A stretch of 64,000 bases of DNA from Phaeobacter porticola (GCF_001888185.1 NZ_CP016364.1:2356001-2420000), one strand, 5' to 3'. Positions 16,746-26,103 are shown, counted from the stretch's first letter. Made by a program: numbers and translations. The notes: generated by a model from the letters alone, not told the origin.

Positions 16746-18701
16746 TCAATCGCCGCCGAGAAGCCGCAGCAGCTGATCCTTGGCCTCTTTCTCAATCCGG
16801 TCGCGGATGGCCTCATTGATGTCCTGCTCTGGCGCGATCTCTGTATCCAGCTCTTCGCTCAACTTCTCGCGCAGGCGATCTTTGGCCTGTTGTTCCACCG
16901 CGTCGATTTCCGGCTCCAGCGCGCGTTTCAGGTCCGGACGGATCTTAGGATCGTTCCATGGGCCGGTGATCACCACGGGGATCGACAGACGGGTGCTGCC
17001 ATCGCCACGTTGCAGGCTGGGGGTAAAGAGATAGTCCAGATCCTGCGCCCCAAGCCCGATGCGTCCCTCCCCCTCGGCGCGCAAGCCGCGCAGGGTCAGG
17101 AGCAGATCATTATTGGTCAGATTGCCGCCTGCCATCGTGTAGCTGGCGGTCAGCTGATCAAACACCGTGCTGCCACCATTACCACTGCCGCTGCGCATCA
17201 GCTGCTCCAGATCAAACCCGGTAAAGAAGCCCTTGCCGACCTCCAGCCACCCTTTGCCGCTAAGCGAAGACATGATCTCTGCCACCGAATTGCCGACACC
17301 CAGATACTCCAGCTCGCCCAAAGCCTCGCCATTGAGGCGATCATATCCCATGGTCTGCCCCAGCGCCTGTTCCAGCCGGATGTTCTGAAAGCTCAGCTTG
17401 CCACCGACCGACAGTCCATTGCGGTTATTGACCACCAATTGCCCCTGCAGCTGACCGTCGAACACGGTTGCAGGTTGCAATTTCAGAACCGCACGGGAAT
17501 TGTCCAGTGACAGGTCCAGCTTGCTGGGCCCCAACCGGACCGATCCGGTTTCGACTGCCTGCACATCCAAGGCAATCTCGGTGTTCAAGGCAGCCAGCCA
17601 GCCAAAGTCCATACGCTCACGCGACCAGCCATCGCTGACCGGATCGTCCCCAGTCCCAGCCGCTGCAGCGGAGGGCAGATCAGCGTCACCGGATGGCAGC
17701 AACGCCGACAGATCCAGCTGGTCACCGCTCAGCCGCGCGGTCACTTTGGGCACATCACCAAGGGTGACATCCGCAGCTCCACGCAGCTTGTTGGAATCGG
17801 CCTCAAGCGTCAGATCGCGCAGCGCCAAACGTCCATCGGTGGTGTAAGTGAGGTCAGACCCAATCAGCCAGGTCTTCACCGCAGGGACATCAGTTCCCTG
17901 CGCTGCACCTAGAACTGCCAGACTGCGCGCCAGATTGGTGCTTTGGCCGGTGATCCGTCCGGTTGCAGCACCGGCGGTATTCGCCCGGCCGTCAAAACGC
18001 AGGACTGTATCCGCTGCTGTCACAGATGCCCCAACAGAGGAAACCTGCCCTGCCAGAAACGCCTCGAACGTGCCAATCTCCGCTTCGATCTGCACCGGAT
18101 CGCCTGCCGGTCGCAGGGTGATATCGGCAACCACAGTGCCTGTGGGATCCGGCCACTGCAGCGCCAGGTCGACCTGTTTCATTTCAACCGGTGTCTCGCC
18201 ATGGGGGGCGTAGCGCAATGTGGCTCCGGTGAGGTTCAGCGCCTCGATGCTGATCGGCAAGCTGTCCATGCCCCCGGATGTGGGCGCGGTCGATGCAACC
18301 TCTGACGCTGCGTCCGCAGGCTCCAGCACCCAGTTGCCCGTACCGTCGGCGCGAGTACTAAGGCTCAGTTGCGGCAACACCGCCGACAACTCTGTTACCC
18401 GCACCTTGCCTTGCAACAGATCCGCCGCTGCCACACCAATGGTCAGCCGTTCTGCGGTCAACATCGGCTCTGGTCCAGCCCAAGGGGCGTTGGACAGGGC
18501 AACACGATCAGCCTTGACCCCCAGCGTCGGCCAAAGCGTATAGCCGACACGACCACCAAAGGTAATTTTCCGCCCGGTCTGGGCTTCAATCTGCGTGGCC
18601 GCAAGCTGCGCCAGTTTTTCCCCCGGCAGCAACAGCAAGCCCGCCACGAGCAAAACCACCGCCACCACCAGCGCCATCCCAATCCGCATCAGCAACCGCA
18701 T
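16746..18701 (-). CDS. AsmA family protein
   Basis: Protein of 651 residues with one N-terminal membrane anchor (MRIGMALVVAVVLLVAGLLLL). A large periplasmic part has the AsmA start pattern (GRKITFGGRVGYTLWPTLGVKADRVALSNAPWAG) and the AsmA C-terminal domain (GKGWLEVGKGFFTGFDLEQLM; LTNNDLLLTLRGLRAEGEGRIGLG). AsmA-like proteins are thought to help move phospholipids between the two membranes. The end is Glu/Asp/Arg-rich and probably coiled. GGGAG before 18701 supports the start. Divergent from rimO. Confidence 0.92.
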   Translation of the reverse strand: MRLLMRIGMALVVAVVLLVAGLLLLPGEKLAQLAATQIEAQTGRKITFGGRVGYTLWPTLGVKADRVALSNAPWAGPEPMLTAERLTIGVAAADLLQGKVRVTELSAVLPQLSLSTRADGTGNWVLEPADAASEVASTAPTSGGMDSLPISIEALNLTGATLRYAPHGETPVEMKQVDLALQWPDPTGTVVADITLRPAGDPVQIEAEIGTFEAFLAGQVSSVGASVTAADTVLRFDGRANTAGAATGRITGQSTNLARSLAVLGAAQGTDVPAVKTWLIGSDLTYTTDGRLALRDLTLEADSNKLRGAADVTLGDVPKVTARLSGDQLDLSALLPSGDADLPSAAAAGTGDDPVSDGWSRERMDFGWLAALNTEIALDVQAVETGSVRLGPSKLDLSLDNSRAVLKLQPATVFDGQLQGQLVVNNRNGLSVGGKLSFQNIRLEQALGQTMGYDRLNGEALGELEYLGVGNSVAEIMSSLSGKGWLEVGKGFFTGFDLEQLMRSGSGNGGSTVFDQLTASYTMAGGNLTNNDLLLTLRGLRAEGEGRIGLGAQDLDYLFTPSLQRGDGSTRLSIPVVITGPWNDPKIRPDLKRALEPEIDAVEQQAKDRLREKLSEELDTEIAPEQDINEAIRDRIEKEAKDQLLRLLGGD

Positions 18702-18863
18702 CTATCGTCTCCCTGCTCATACCCGTCGCCGGTCCGGCGGGGCACCCCAATCCCTGCGAACCCTTCTTCAGGCCCTGTTTCCCGGCAGATTAACGCCCCT
18801 GCGGCGGCGTGCAATGCGCAAACGGGCTAGGCAGCGCCCCTTGCGCGTACTATATGCCCGGCC

Positions 18864-20282
18864 ATGACACAGACACCCGGTTCCACCAATCCGCCCAGCC
18901 TTCGCCCCGATCTTGCGCCCAAGCCCCGGCTTGGCGATGCGCCCCGTGACGGGCAGCCAACCCTTGGCATGGTGTCACTGGGCTGTCCCAAGGCGCTGGT
19001 CGATAGCGAGCGGATCCTGACGCGCCTGCGCGCCGAGGGCTATGGCGTGTCACCCGATTATGCCGGAGCCGATGCGGTGATCGTCAACACCTGCGGCTTT
19101 CTCGACAGTGCCAAAGCCGAGAGCCTGGAGGCCATTGGCGAGGCGCTGAAGGAAAACGGCAAGGTGATTGTCACCGGCTGTCTGGGCGCTGAACCGGACT
19201 ATATCCGCGCGCATCATCCGCGTATTCTAGCGGTGACCGGCCCGCATCAATATGAGCAGGTGCTGGATGCGGTGCATGCCGCTGTGCCGCCCTCGCCCAA
19301 CCCCTACGTAGATCTGCTGCCCGCTGCGGGCGTCAAGCTGACGCCGCGCCATTTCAGCTATCTAAAGATCTCCGAGGGCTGCAATCACAAGTGCAAATTC
19401 TGCATCATCCCCGACATGCGCGGCAAACTGGCGTCCCGGCCCGCCCATGCGATTTTGCGCGAGGCGGAGAAACTGGTGGATGCCGGCGTGCGCGAGTTGT
19501 TGGTGATTTCGCAGGATACCTCTGCCTATGGGCTGGATCGCAAATATGATGTGAATCCTTGGAAAGACGGCGACGTGCGCAGCCACATTCAGGATCTCAG
19601 CCGTGAGCTGGGCCGATTGGCCCCCGCGGATGAGCTGTGGGTGCGGCTGCACTATGTCTATCCCTACCCTTATGTGCGCGATCTAATCCCGTTGATGGCG
19701 GACCCGAACAATGCGCTGCTGCCCTATCTGGACATCCCGTTTCAACACGCTCACCCCGATGTGCTGCGCCGCATGGCACGGCCTGCCGCTGCAGCCAAAA
19801 CACTGGATGAAATCCGCGCCTGGCGCGCGACCTGCCCCGATATCACCCTGCGCTCTACCTTTATCGTTGGTTTTCCCGGCGAGACGGAGGCCGAGTTCCA
19901 GCATCTGCTCGACTGGATGGACGAGGCGCAGCTGGATCGCGTTGGCTGTTTTAAATATGAGAACGTCGATGGTGCTCGGTCGAACGATCTGGCCGATCAC
20001 GTGCCGGAAGAGATCAAGCAACAGCGCTGGGAGCGCTTTATGGAAAAGGCACAGGCGATTTCCGAAGCGAAGCTAGAGGCCAAAGTCGGCCAGACCCTTC
20101 AGGTGATCGTGGATGACATCGACGAAGACGGCATCGCCACCTGCCGCACCAAAGCCGACGCGCCAGAGATCGACGGCAACCTGTTCATTGACGAAAGCAC
20201 CGACGGGTTGCAGGTCGGCGAGTTGGTCACCGTTGAAGTTGATGAGGCGGGGGAGTATGATTTGTGGGGAAAACGTACTTAA
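18864..20282 (+). CDS. rimO: Ribosomal protein uS12 methylthiotransferase RimO
   Basis: Radical-SAM enzyme of 472 residues that adds a methylthio group to an aspartate of ribosomal protein S12. The UPF0004 domain starts with [16 protein letters not shown]. The radical-SAM cluster motif is [15 protein letters not shown] (CxxxCxxC, near residue 170). A TRAM domain closes the protein. The GCPKxLVDSE start separates RimO from MiaB. About 30 residues of Pro-rich lead precede the domain. There is no clear ribosome site. A low-GC membrane-protein gene follows after 16 bases. Confidence 0.96.
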   Translation: MTQTPGSTNPPSLRPDLAPKPRLGDAPRDGQPTLGMVSLGCPKALVDSERILTRLRAEGYGVSPDYAGADAVIVNTCGFLDSAKAESLEAIGEALKENGKVIVTGCLGAEPDYIRAHHPRILAVTGPHQYEQVLDAVHAAVPPSPNPYVDLLPAAGVKLTPRHFSYLKISEGCNHKCKFCIIPDMRGKLASRPAHAILREAEKLVDAGVRELLVISQDTSAYGLDRKYDVNPWKDGDVRSHIQDLSRELGRLAPADELWVRLHYVYPYPYVRDLIPLMADPNNALLPYLDIPFQHAHPDVLRRMARPAAAAKTLDEIRAWRATCPDITLRSTFIVGFPGETEAEFQHLLDWMDEAQLDRVGCFKYENVDGARSNDLADHVPEEIKQQRWERFMEKAQAISEAKLEAKVGQTLQVIVDDIDEDGIATCRTKADAPEIDGNLFIDESTDGLQVGELVTVEVDEAGEYDLWGKRT

Positions 20283-20298
20283 CCCACTAGGATCGTAA

Positions 20299-21075
20299 TT
20301 GAAAAAGCTCTTTGAAGGCCTTCTGAGAAATCCGGCCGCGACCGCATTCTTCGGTTGCATGATAGGAATCTCTTTCATGAGTTTGTTAGGGTCTAGCTTT
20401 GACGAGAATATAGTCAGATATGGAACCTATGGCCTTTCCATCCTTGTAGCATTGTTCGCATCAGCAGTCGCACTGGCTGGGGTTTTTGCAAATATCGACA
20501 GCCAAGCAACCCGGTTTTCAATTGAAAGAAGTGCCACGCAGAAGGCTGCTAAAGCGTTATTGCCAATTGCTCTTTCTCGTTTTGACGAAGTTTGCGAAAA
20601 GGCAGTCGACATAGCTCTAAGCGACGATACGGTTTTTGCCGATCCAAAGAATGCTGTTGAAGTCCGAGAGGCCTTGGAGATCGGCGACGAGACCGTTCGA
20701 ATATTGAAAGAGTGCATCGAATACTCTGATGAGGTCACTCAAGAATGGCTCACAATTATTTTTGCACGCTATCAAGTTGCCAGTTCTCGCCTGTTAGGTA
20801 GTGTAGCCGACCCAAGCAGAGTAATCACAAATCATACGCGAGGGAGCCATGCATACGATTGGGAGGTCATTCGTGCGATCCTAAATCACTTGTTTTCATT
20901 CGCACGTGGGCAAGAAGACGCCCCAAGCGACAAGATAGATCTTGAAACTATTGCGATTTCCTCACTTCATCCCATGTTGGGAACATCAAGATGTAATGCT
21001 GCACAGGAGAGAATACGTCATTTTAGAGCTCGCCTGAATGACGGCAATCTTGAGGACTTTCGTAGTTTGAATTAG
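20299..21075 (+). CDS. Uncharacterised membrane protein with foreign-looking base use
   Basis: Protein of 258 residues that I do not recognise. It starts at a TTG with AGGA about seven bases before it; no ATG is available before the membrane part. Two hydrophobic segments (ATAFFGCMIGISFMSLLG near 13-32 and LSILVALFASAVALAGVFA near 46-64) are followed by a soluble, mainly helical domain of about 190 residues without recognisable motifs. Base use differs from the neighbours: the 60 bases from 20581 contain 28 G or C, and AT-ending codons are frequent. It may have been acquired and now be read through from rimO. Confidence 0.7.
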   Translation: MKKLFEGLLRNPAATAFFGCMIGISFMSLLGSSFDENIVRYGTYGLSILVALFASAVALAGVFANIDSQATRFSIERSATQKAAKALLPIALSRFDEVCEKAVDIALSDDTVFADPKNAVEVREALEIGDETVRILKECIEYSDEVTQEWLTIIFARYQVASSRLLGSVADPSRVITNHTRGSHAYDWEVIRAILNHLFSFARGQEDAPSDKIDLETIAISSLHPMLGTSRCNAAQERIRHFRARLNDGNLEDFRSLN

Positions 21076-21128
21076 TGGAAATCGAATAGCGTACTGTGCG
21101 CCTTCGTCCCCCCCAAAAATAATCCCCC

Positions 21129-21830
21129 CTAGTAATCCAGGTAGTGGCTTTGGATGGTTGCGGGGTATGTGTCCTTCTCGCCGTTCTTTTGAACCACATA
21201 GAACAGAAACTGTGGGCTGTCGTAGCGGTGTTCGGCGCCGCGGCGGTTGACTGCGGGGTCGGTGATGTCTCGCGGGGCCTCCCGGCTGGTTCGGTTGAAC
21301 GTACAGCATTTTAGCACGTCATAGCCCAGCGTCGCCGACCAGTAGCGCCAGGGGATATCGGGGCCGACCTGATAGAACCCATGGCCAAACCAGCCGTCCG
21401 TTCCCACACAGGAAATAAAGATCCCGTCATCTTTGAGCATATGGTGGATGTTGCGAAAAGAGGACGCGATATCAAAGACGTGCTCGGTGGTGCCCCCGTC
21501 ATAGATGACGTCGAACTTTTTGCGCAGGGACCCGTCAATTGGTTCTGACAGGTCATGGATATATTGCGCGCCCTCAATGGCCGAGAAATCCAGGCTTTCC
21601 AGCGCGGGCCAGCCGATGGTCTTGAGAAAGGACTCGCAGAACTGATCGTCCTGAAAAAGGTCGTCCTCACTCGCGACAATGCCCTGTTTTGCAAGCTGCT
21701 CTATCAGTCGGCTTTTCCAGTTCGGGCGAAAGTGCATTTTCTGCCGTCCCAACATGATGCCATTCTTTTTACCTTCCAGAAATGGCGTGGACCGTGCCAT
21801 TTGGATGGCGATATTAATGCTGATGCCCAT
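21129..21830 (-). CDS. Class I SAM methyltransferase-like protein
   Basis: Protein of 233 residues. The segment FDVIYDGGTTEHVFDIASSFRNIHHMLKDDG near residue 105 matches the second half of a methyltransferase domain (post-II acidic strand and helix). The usual glycine-rich SAM loop is not obvious; the region around LESLDFSAIEGAQYIHDLSEP takes its place. The C-terminal RYDSPQFLFYVVQKNGEK resembles methyltransferase-like proteins in surface-polysaccharide clusters. It is alone, convergent with the low-GC membrane gene. Substrate unknown; it could be a non-catalytic family member. Confidence 0.65.
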   Translation of the reverse strand: MGISINIAIQMARSTPFLEGKKNGIMLGRQKMHFRPNWKSRLIEQLAKQGIVASEDDLFQDDQFCESFLKTIGWPALESLDFSAIEGAQYIHDLSEPIDGSLRKKFDVIYDGGTTEHVFDIASSFRNIHHMLKDDGIFISCVGTDGWFGHGFYQVGPDIPWRYWSATLGYDVLKCCTFNRTSREAPRDITDPAVNRRGAEHRYDSPQFLFYVVQKNGEKDTYPATIQSHYLDY

Positions 21831-22019
21831 GTTGGTGCTGTGCCTCCTGCCCGGGGGAGCCTCTTTGAAGCCGGGTTAATCCCGCCTCTTTGCTGCCGGT
21901 ATTCCTGTCAGGTTGAGCTATGCATGCCCGCAGGCACGTTGACAAGCGCGGCGCCGAATGTGCCGTCAGGCGCAGCGGAAAGAACCGCCTGGATTGCCCC
22001 GGCTTGCCGATCGTCGGAT

Positions 22020-22301
22020 TCAATCGCGCAGCTGCACCAGCGCTGCGGCGTTGCGACAATCCGGCATTGGGCCGACGGCTGCACCCCCATTCTGGGTCTC
22101 TTGCTGTGGCAATTCAGATTTGGCCAGAAACTGCTGACAACGCAGCATCTCGGCACAGCCACGGCAACGGGTGATCATGGCGGCCCATTCCGGTTGGCCA
22201 ATCCGACCCGTGGCAAAGGCACAGGTAAGATCAACGCCAGACGCCTGCCCCATCCGTGCCATCAGCCGCATATGCTGAAGCGGATCCCCCAATCGCTGCA
22301 T
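22020..22301 (-). CDS. DUF6455 family small protein (copy 1)
   Basis: Protein of 93 residues with the DUF6455 pattern: an N-terminal helical part, then RCRGCAEMLRCQQFLA and a PDCRN end. Four cysteines in CxxC...C...C spacing suggest metal or redox-cofactor binding; this is inference. It is a divergent tandem paralogue of the next gene upstream, 34 bases away, so both are probably on one transcript. A purine-rich AAGGGGGGG lies before the Met at 22301. Function unknown. Confidence 0.75.
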   Translation of the reverse strand: MQRLGDPLQHMRLMARMGQASGVDLTCAFATGRIGQPEWAAMITRCRGCAEMLRCQQFLAKSELPQQETQNGGAAVGPMPDCRNAAALVQLRD

Positions 22302-22335
22302 GTCGCCCCCCCCCTTGTCTGTTACCAGAAGTTTT

Positions 22336-22599
22336 TCAGTGCTGTTCTTCGTTCAGGTAGGATAGCAAATCACGGTTACGGCAGAAATCCGGTGCCTCAG
22401 AACCTGGGCGCAGGCCTTTGGCCAACCATTTGTGACAGGCCGCGACACCGCCACAGCGGGTGCAGCGCAGCACCGCTTCGCCGATTTCATCGACCCGCAA
22501 ACGACCCGAAATCGCCTCGTCCTGAAGGTCCAGACCAACGGTTTCGGCCATGCGGTCAAACAGAGCGGCGTGGGTTTTCAGATCGGCTTGGCTGGTCAT
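22336..22599 (-). CDS. DUF6455 family small protein (copy 2)
   Basis: Protein of 87 residues of the same family as its downstream neighbour: VLRCTRCGGVAACHKWLAKG, then APDFCRNRDLLSYL. The four cysteines align with the other copy. Met at 22599 is preferred to 22623 because AAAGGGA lies eight bases before it. An FNR-type box (22665-22678) is centred about 72 bases upstream, suggesting oxygen-responsive control of both copies. Function unknown. Confidence 0.78.
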   Translation of the reverse strand: MTSQADLKTHAALFDRMAETVGLDLQDEAISGRLRVDEIGEAVLRCTRCGGVAACHKWLAKGLRPGSEAPDFCRNRDLLSYLNEEQH

Positions 22600-22664
22600 C
22601 GCGCTATCCCTTTTTTGAATCATTCATTCTGGGGACAGCTTAGTCGCAGGTTGGGAATACAGAT

Positions 22665-22678
22665 TTGATGCAGGTCAA
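22665..22678 (-). promoter_or_regulatory. FNR/FnrL-type binding site
   Basis: TTGATGCAGGTCAA matches the FNR-family consensus TTGAT-N4-ATCAA with one mismatch; the GTCAA half occurs in accepted FnrL/Dnr sites of rhodobacters. It lies in the short gap between the YigZ-like gene and the DUF6455 pair and points to the latter. Confidence 0.55.
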
Positions 22679-22689
22679 ACGGCAGGCAA

Positions 22690-23082
22690 TCAGGCAGGGT
22701 GCTGGCCGCCCGCCCCAAGGTAGGCGCGTACGGCGTCCTGAACCCGGCGAAAACGGTCGCCGCCCAGTTTCTTGTTACCATACCAGCGAGTAACAATGAT
22801 CACGTGATCTCGCAGGCCTTCGCGCTCCATCATGCGCAGGATCACCATGCCAGCCCCGCTTTCGCCATCATCCGCCTTGAGCCCGCCTGTCGGCAATTGC
22901 GCAGCCCAAGTGTTGTGGGTTGCCTTGGCATAAGCGCGGTCAGATTTCAGAGCCGCCAGCACGGCGTCGATCTGTTGTCTACTTGTGACCTCTGCGCCGC
23001 TTACTGCATAGCGCGAGCCACGGTCGGTCAGAACCACGCCCATCTGCCGGAGCGAGGCAACAGCTTGATCTGTACCGCTCAA
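22690..23082 (-). CDS. YigZ/IMPACT family protein
   Basis: Protein of 130 residues with the UPF0029 N-terminal (YigZ/IMPACT) domain: SDRAYAKATHNTWAA, KADDGESGAGMVIL and VIIVTRWYGNKKLGGDRFRRVQDAV follow the DDGEPxGTAG ... VVTRYFGGxxLG pattern. At this length it lacks the C-terminal domain of longer YigZ proteins. The bacterial role is unclear; eukaryotic IMPACT acts in translation control. Its ATG overlaps the stop of the M48 peptidase gene by four bases, so they are coupled. Confidence 0.85.
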   Translation of the reverse strand: MSGTDQAVASLRQMGVVLTDRGSRYAVSGAEVTSRQQIDAVLAALKSDRAYAKATHNTWAAQLPTGGLKADDGESGAGMVILRMMEREGLRDHVIIVTRWYGNKKLGGDRFRRVQDAVRAYLGAGGQHPA

Positions 23083-23804
23083 TTCAGATTGTATTTCTGA
23101 ATGGTCTGGCTCACCACCCGCACCCGATCCGGGTTGGCGGGATGGCTGCCCAGGAACTTGTCGCCTGGATCAGGCAGACGGTTGAAGAACTTCACCCCGA
23201 CACTGGGGCGGTAGCCAGCCTTATGGGTGATGATCGTGCCCAGTTCATCCGCTTCCAGCTCAAAATTCTTAGAATAGGTGCGCGCGCCAACGATCGCGCC
23301 CAGATCCTGCGCCCGGCCAATATCCGCAGCACTTGCACCGGACACACTGGCCAAGCCGGCCAATAGGATGGACCCCGCAACTGCGCTTTGCTGTTTGCGT
23401 GCCAAATGACCGCGAATGTGATGGGCAGCCTCATGCGACATGACAAAGGCGAGCTCGTCCCGGTTGGCAATCTGTCCCAGCATCCGCTGCGTAAAGGTGA
23501 TCACCGGGCGGCCAGAGCGGTCCTGGCTTTGGTAGGCATTGGGCGGGGCATTGGGGTTCGGATCAACGCGGATCAGAAAATCGCAGTTCAATCCGGGCGC
23601 CCGCGCGCGACATTCGCGTTCAGATACCGGTTCCACCACACGCGTGACCGCCGCGAAGGCGCTGCGACCTTGCGCCGGGGTCATGCCTTGGACCGCAGGA
23701 CCCGTAGGCCGTGGCGGCGTAGCGGAACCCGTCTCAACCGCGACATCGCACGCCGCCAGACCCGTGGTGACCGAAAATCCCATCAACAGCAACAACCGAC
23801 GCAT
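23079..23804 (-). CDS. M48-family metallopeptidase, lipoprotein
   Basis: Protein of 240 residues with a lipoprotein signal (LGF..TTGLAAC, Cys19) and the zinc motif FVMSHEAAHHIRGH (HExxH). A third ligand is probably Glu in FELEADELG further on. M48 lipoproteins of this kind (YcaL/LoiP-like) act as envelope proteases in quality control. The Met at 23804 is chosen because AGAGGAG precedes it and it opens the signal peptide; the frame extends upstream without meaning. Co-translated with the YigZ-like gene. Confidence 0.9.
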   Translation of the reverse strand: MRRLLLLMGFSVTTGLAACDVAVETGSATPPRPTGPAVQGMTPAQGRSAFAAVTRVVEPVSERECRARAPGLNCDFLIRVDPNPNAPPNAYQSQDRSGRPVITFTQRMLGQIANRDELAFVMSHEAAHHIRGHLARKQQSAVAGSILLAGLASVSGASAADIGRAQDLGAIVGARTYSKNFELEADELGTIITHKAGYRPSVGVKFFNRLPDPGDKFLGSHPANPDRVRVVSQTIQKYNLN

Positions 23805-23953
23805 GACATCTCCTCTGCTTTGCGACCGCAACCCTACCGCGACAGCATATGCAGGATCAATCGCATGAAGCACAGATGGCTGCAATGTGTCGCAAGAATA
23901 CGTGATGCGACAAACCCTTGTCAGTGACAGCCCGCGAGTGGCAAGCTGAGATC

Positions 23954-24208
23954 ATGTTTACCATCGAGCATGAATTTGACGCCACTGTCGTAACCCTTGT
24001 CGATGACGAGGCCGCCCCGTTGATGGAAGATGTTGCCATCAATCTTTTTGCAGAATGTGTTACGGTCGAACAATTGGACCCACGCACCGATCAAGTGCTG
24101 AGGATCACCCTGTCCCACAGTCAGGTGCGCGACCTAGCCGCCGCACTAGACCTTCCCGAGGGGATCTATCGTTTTGCCCGCGAGGATGAGCCTGTGGCAA
24201 AGACCTAA
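23954..24208 (+). CDS. Small conserved-looking protein of unknown function
   Basis: Protein of 84 residues (MFTIEHEFDATVVTLVDDE...), acidic, with a beta-rich N-terminus and a helical end (LSHSQVRDLAAALDLPEGIYRF). Codon use is like the neighbours, which supports a real gene. I believe similar short proteins occur in other roseobacters but cannot name a family. It is divergent from the M48 gene. The ribosome site before 23954 is weak; an in-frame upstream start at 23918 is possible. Confidence 0.6.
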   Translation: MFTIEHEFDATVVTLVDDEAAPLMEDVAINLFAECVTVEQLDPRTDQVLRITLSHSQVRDLAAALDLPEGIYRFAREDEPVAKT

Positions 24209-24269
24209 CACTCATCCAACACAGATGGGCCATGGGTGATGATGGTCTGGCCTCCAGAGCGGCAGTCAG

Positions 24270-24578
24270 TCAGCACCGATAGGCAAAGACCTTGTCGCGC
24301 CCGGTGGCCCCGCGCAGCAATGTAAGGTCCGACGGCGCAATCCGCATCGCTGTGGCCAAAAGCGCGCGAACGGCGGCATTTGCCTTGCCGTTTTCCGGCG
24401 CGACCGTCACCGTGATCTTCAGCACCATGCTGTTCTGCACGTCCGCAGCTGATGGGGCTGCAAAGACAATCGCATTGCGCGCCGCTTTGGGGGTGACCCG
24501 GACGGTGATTTCGGTCCCCGCAACCGCCAGATGTCTCAGATCAGGGAGGTCTCTATTCTTTGGCTTGCCCATTTGCAT
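24270..24578 (-). CDS. DUF167 (YggU/UPF0235) family protein
   Basis: Protein of 102 residues with the family pattern: ITVRVTPKAARNAI, then LKITVTVAPENGKANAAVRALLA and LLRGATGRDKVFAY. Members are small mixed alpha/beta proteins of unknown function, often near membrane or cell-division genes. It stands alone, convergent with the preceding small gene and divergent from the nitroreductase. Met 24572 is an equally possible start. Confidence 0.88.
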   Translation of the reverse strand: MQMGKPKNRDLPDLRHLAVAGTEITVRVTPKAARNAIVFAAPSAADVQNSMVLKITVTVAPENGKANAAVRALLATAMRIAPSDLTLLRGATGRDKVFAYRC

Positions 24579-24772
24579 AGTGATGGCCGGGATCTGATAC
24601 GAAATCCATAGACTCTACCGGTCTGGGCGGGATATTTCCTGCAAAACACCTCGCACGTGGATCGTGTTGCCGCCAGCCAGTCTGCCAGCAAACAACATTG
24701 CCGGTTCCATGCCCCCTTGAAAATCGGCGCCTCTCTGCCGAAATTGACGGTAGATGTAAAAAGGTTTCACAT

Positions 24773-25351
24773 ATGCCCCTTCGCAATGATGCTGCCCTCG
24801 AGTTTCTTTTGTCGCGCCGGTCTCGCCCAGCCAAAACGCTGATGGCCCCTGCCCCCAGCCGTGACGAGCTGATGCCGCTGCTCACCGCCGCTGCGCGCAC
24901 ACCCGATCACGGCAAACTGGAACCCTGGAGGTTCATCGTGATCGAGACACCCGCGATGGTGCGATTGGCTGAACTGACCACCAAAGCGGGTGAACGCCTG
25001 AGCAAATCGCCCGAAGATATCGCCAAGGGGCGCAGCCAGTTTAAGCTGGGCCAATTGGCTGTCGCCGTAGTCGAGGTCCAGAAGGACAGTCCCAAGGTCC
25101 CCGCAATCGAACAGACCTATTCTGCGGGGGCCGTCTGCCTGGCTTTGTTGAATGCGGCACTGGCGGCAGGCTGGGGGGCAAACTGGCTGTCTGGATGGGT
25201 CAGCCACGATGCAGAGTTCTGCGCCGAAGCCTTTGGTCTGGCTTCCCATGAACGCATCGCTGGCCTGATCCATATCGCAACTGAGGCCAGCCCCCCGCCA
25301 GAACGTCCCCGCCCCGACCTAGCCGCCCTGACAACATGGATGGCGACATGA
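24773..25351 (+). CDS. Nitroreductase family protein
   Basis: FMN-dependent oxidoreductase-type protein of 192 residues, close to the short YdjA-like branch. The N-terminal phosphate-site pattern is FLLSRRSRPAKTL; the TAARTPDHGKLEPWRFIVIE segment near residue 41 is the family hallmark; GWGANWLSGW near 137 contributes to the flavin site. It would reduce nitro compounds or quinones with NAD(P)H in the cytoplasm. AAAAAGG eight bases before 24773 sets the start. The stop overlaps the EI24 gene by four bases. Confidence 0.92.
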   Translation: MPLRNDAALEFLLSRRSRPAKTLMAPAPSRDELMPLLTAAARTPDHGKLEPWRFIVIETPAMVRLAELTTKAGERLSKSPEDIAKGRSQFKLGQLAVAVVEVQKDSPKVPAIEQTYSAGAVCLALLNAALAAGWGANWLSGWVSHDAEFCAEAFGLASHERIAGLIHIATEASPPPERPRPDLAALTTWMAT

Positions 25352-26052
25352 TCCTGAATGATTTCCTAAAGGCGCTAGGCCAGACCGGAGACCCCCGGTT
25401 TCGCAAGGTGCTGTTGCTGGGCATTGGCCTGACCCTCGCCCTGCTGGTGGTCACCTATGCGGCATTTTTGGCGTTGATCCAATGGCTGGTTGGTCCCGAT
25501 GCAATACTGCCCCTGATCGGCCCGGTGACCTGGATTGACGACCTCCTGTCGATCACCTCGCTGCTGCTGATGATTGTTCTGTCAGTGTTTCTGATGGTGC
25601 CCGTCGCCTCTGCCATCACCTCTATGTTCCTGGATGAGGTGGCACAGGCCGTGGAGGATCGCCATTATCCCGGTCTGCCGTTGGCGTCCAAAACTCCGTT
25701 CTGGGAAGGGGTCCGCGACACTGTGAATTTTCTTGGGGTTCTGGTTGCCGCCAATGTTCTGGCGCTGGTGCTATATGTGGTGTTTGCCCCCTTTGCGCTG
25801 TTTATCTTCTGGGGGCTGAACGGGTTTTTGCTTGGGCGGGAATATTTCACCCTTGCCGCCGCGCGTCGGGTGGGCCTGCCCGAGGCAAAGCGCCTGCGCC
25901 GCAAGCATCTTGTCACCATCTGGCTGGCTGGGGTGTTGATGGCGATGCCGCTGTCTATCCCGCTTGTGAATCTGGTGATCCCCATTATGGGGGCGGCGAC
26001 CTTTACCCATCTGTTTCACCGGCTGACCCAACAGCAAATGCCCGTCAGATAA
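25348..26052 (+). CDS. EI24 domain (CysZ-like) membrane protein
   Basis: Inner-membrane protein of 234 residues with four or more hydrophobic segments and the EI24/CysZ segments MVPVASAITSMFLDEVAQAVEDRHYPG and WGLNGFLLGREYFTLAAARR. CysZ imports sulfate in enterobacteria, but many alphaproteobacterial members have no such link and no cys genes lie near this one. The Met at 25348 forms an ATGA overlap with the nitroreductase stop, so the two are coupled. A terminator follows. Confidence 0.85.
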   Translation: MILNDFLKALGQTGDPRFRKVLLLGIGLTLALLVVTYAAFLALIQWLVGPDAILPLIGPVTWIDDLLSITSLLLMIVLSVFLMVPVASAITSMFLDEVAQAVEDRHYPGLPLASKTPFWEGVRDTVNFLGVLVAANVLALVLYVVFAPFALFIFWGLNGFLLGREYFTLAAARRVGLPEAKRLRRKHLVTIWLAGVLMAMPLSIPLVNLVIPIMGAATFTHLFHRLTQQQMPVR

Positions 26053-26070
26053 CCGACCCATCGTCAGAAT

Positions 26071-26103
26071 AAAAACAGGCGGTGCATATGCGCCGCCTGT
26101 TCC
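26071..26103. terminator. Bidirectional terminator between EI24 and DUF1467 genes
   Basis: Eleven-base stem (26075-26085 with 26090-26100, one G-T pair) around ATAT, with an A-run on the left. It serves both convergent genes. Confidence 0.8.
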
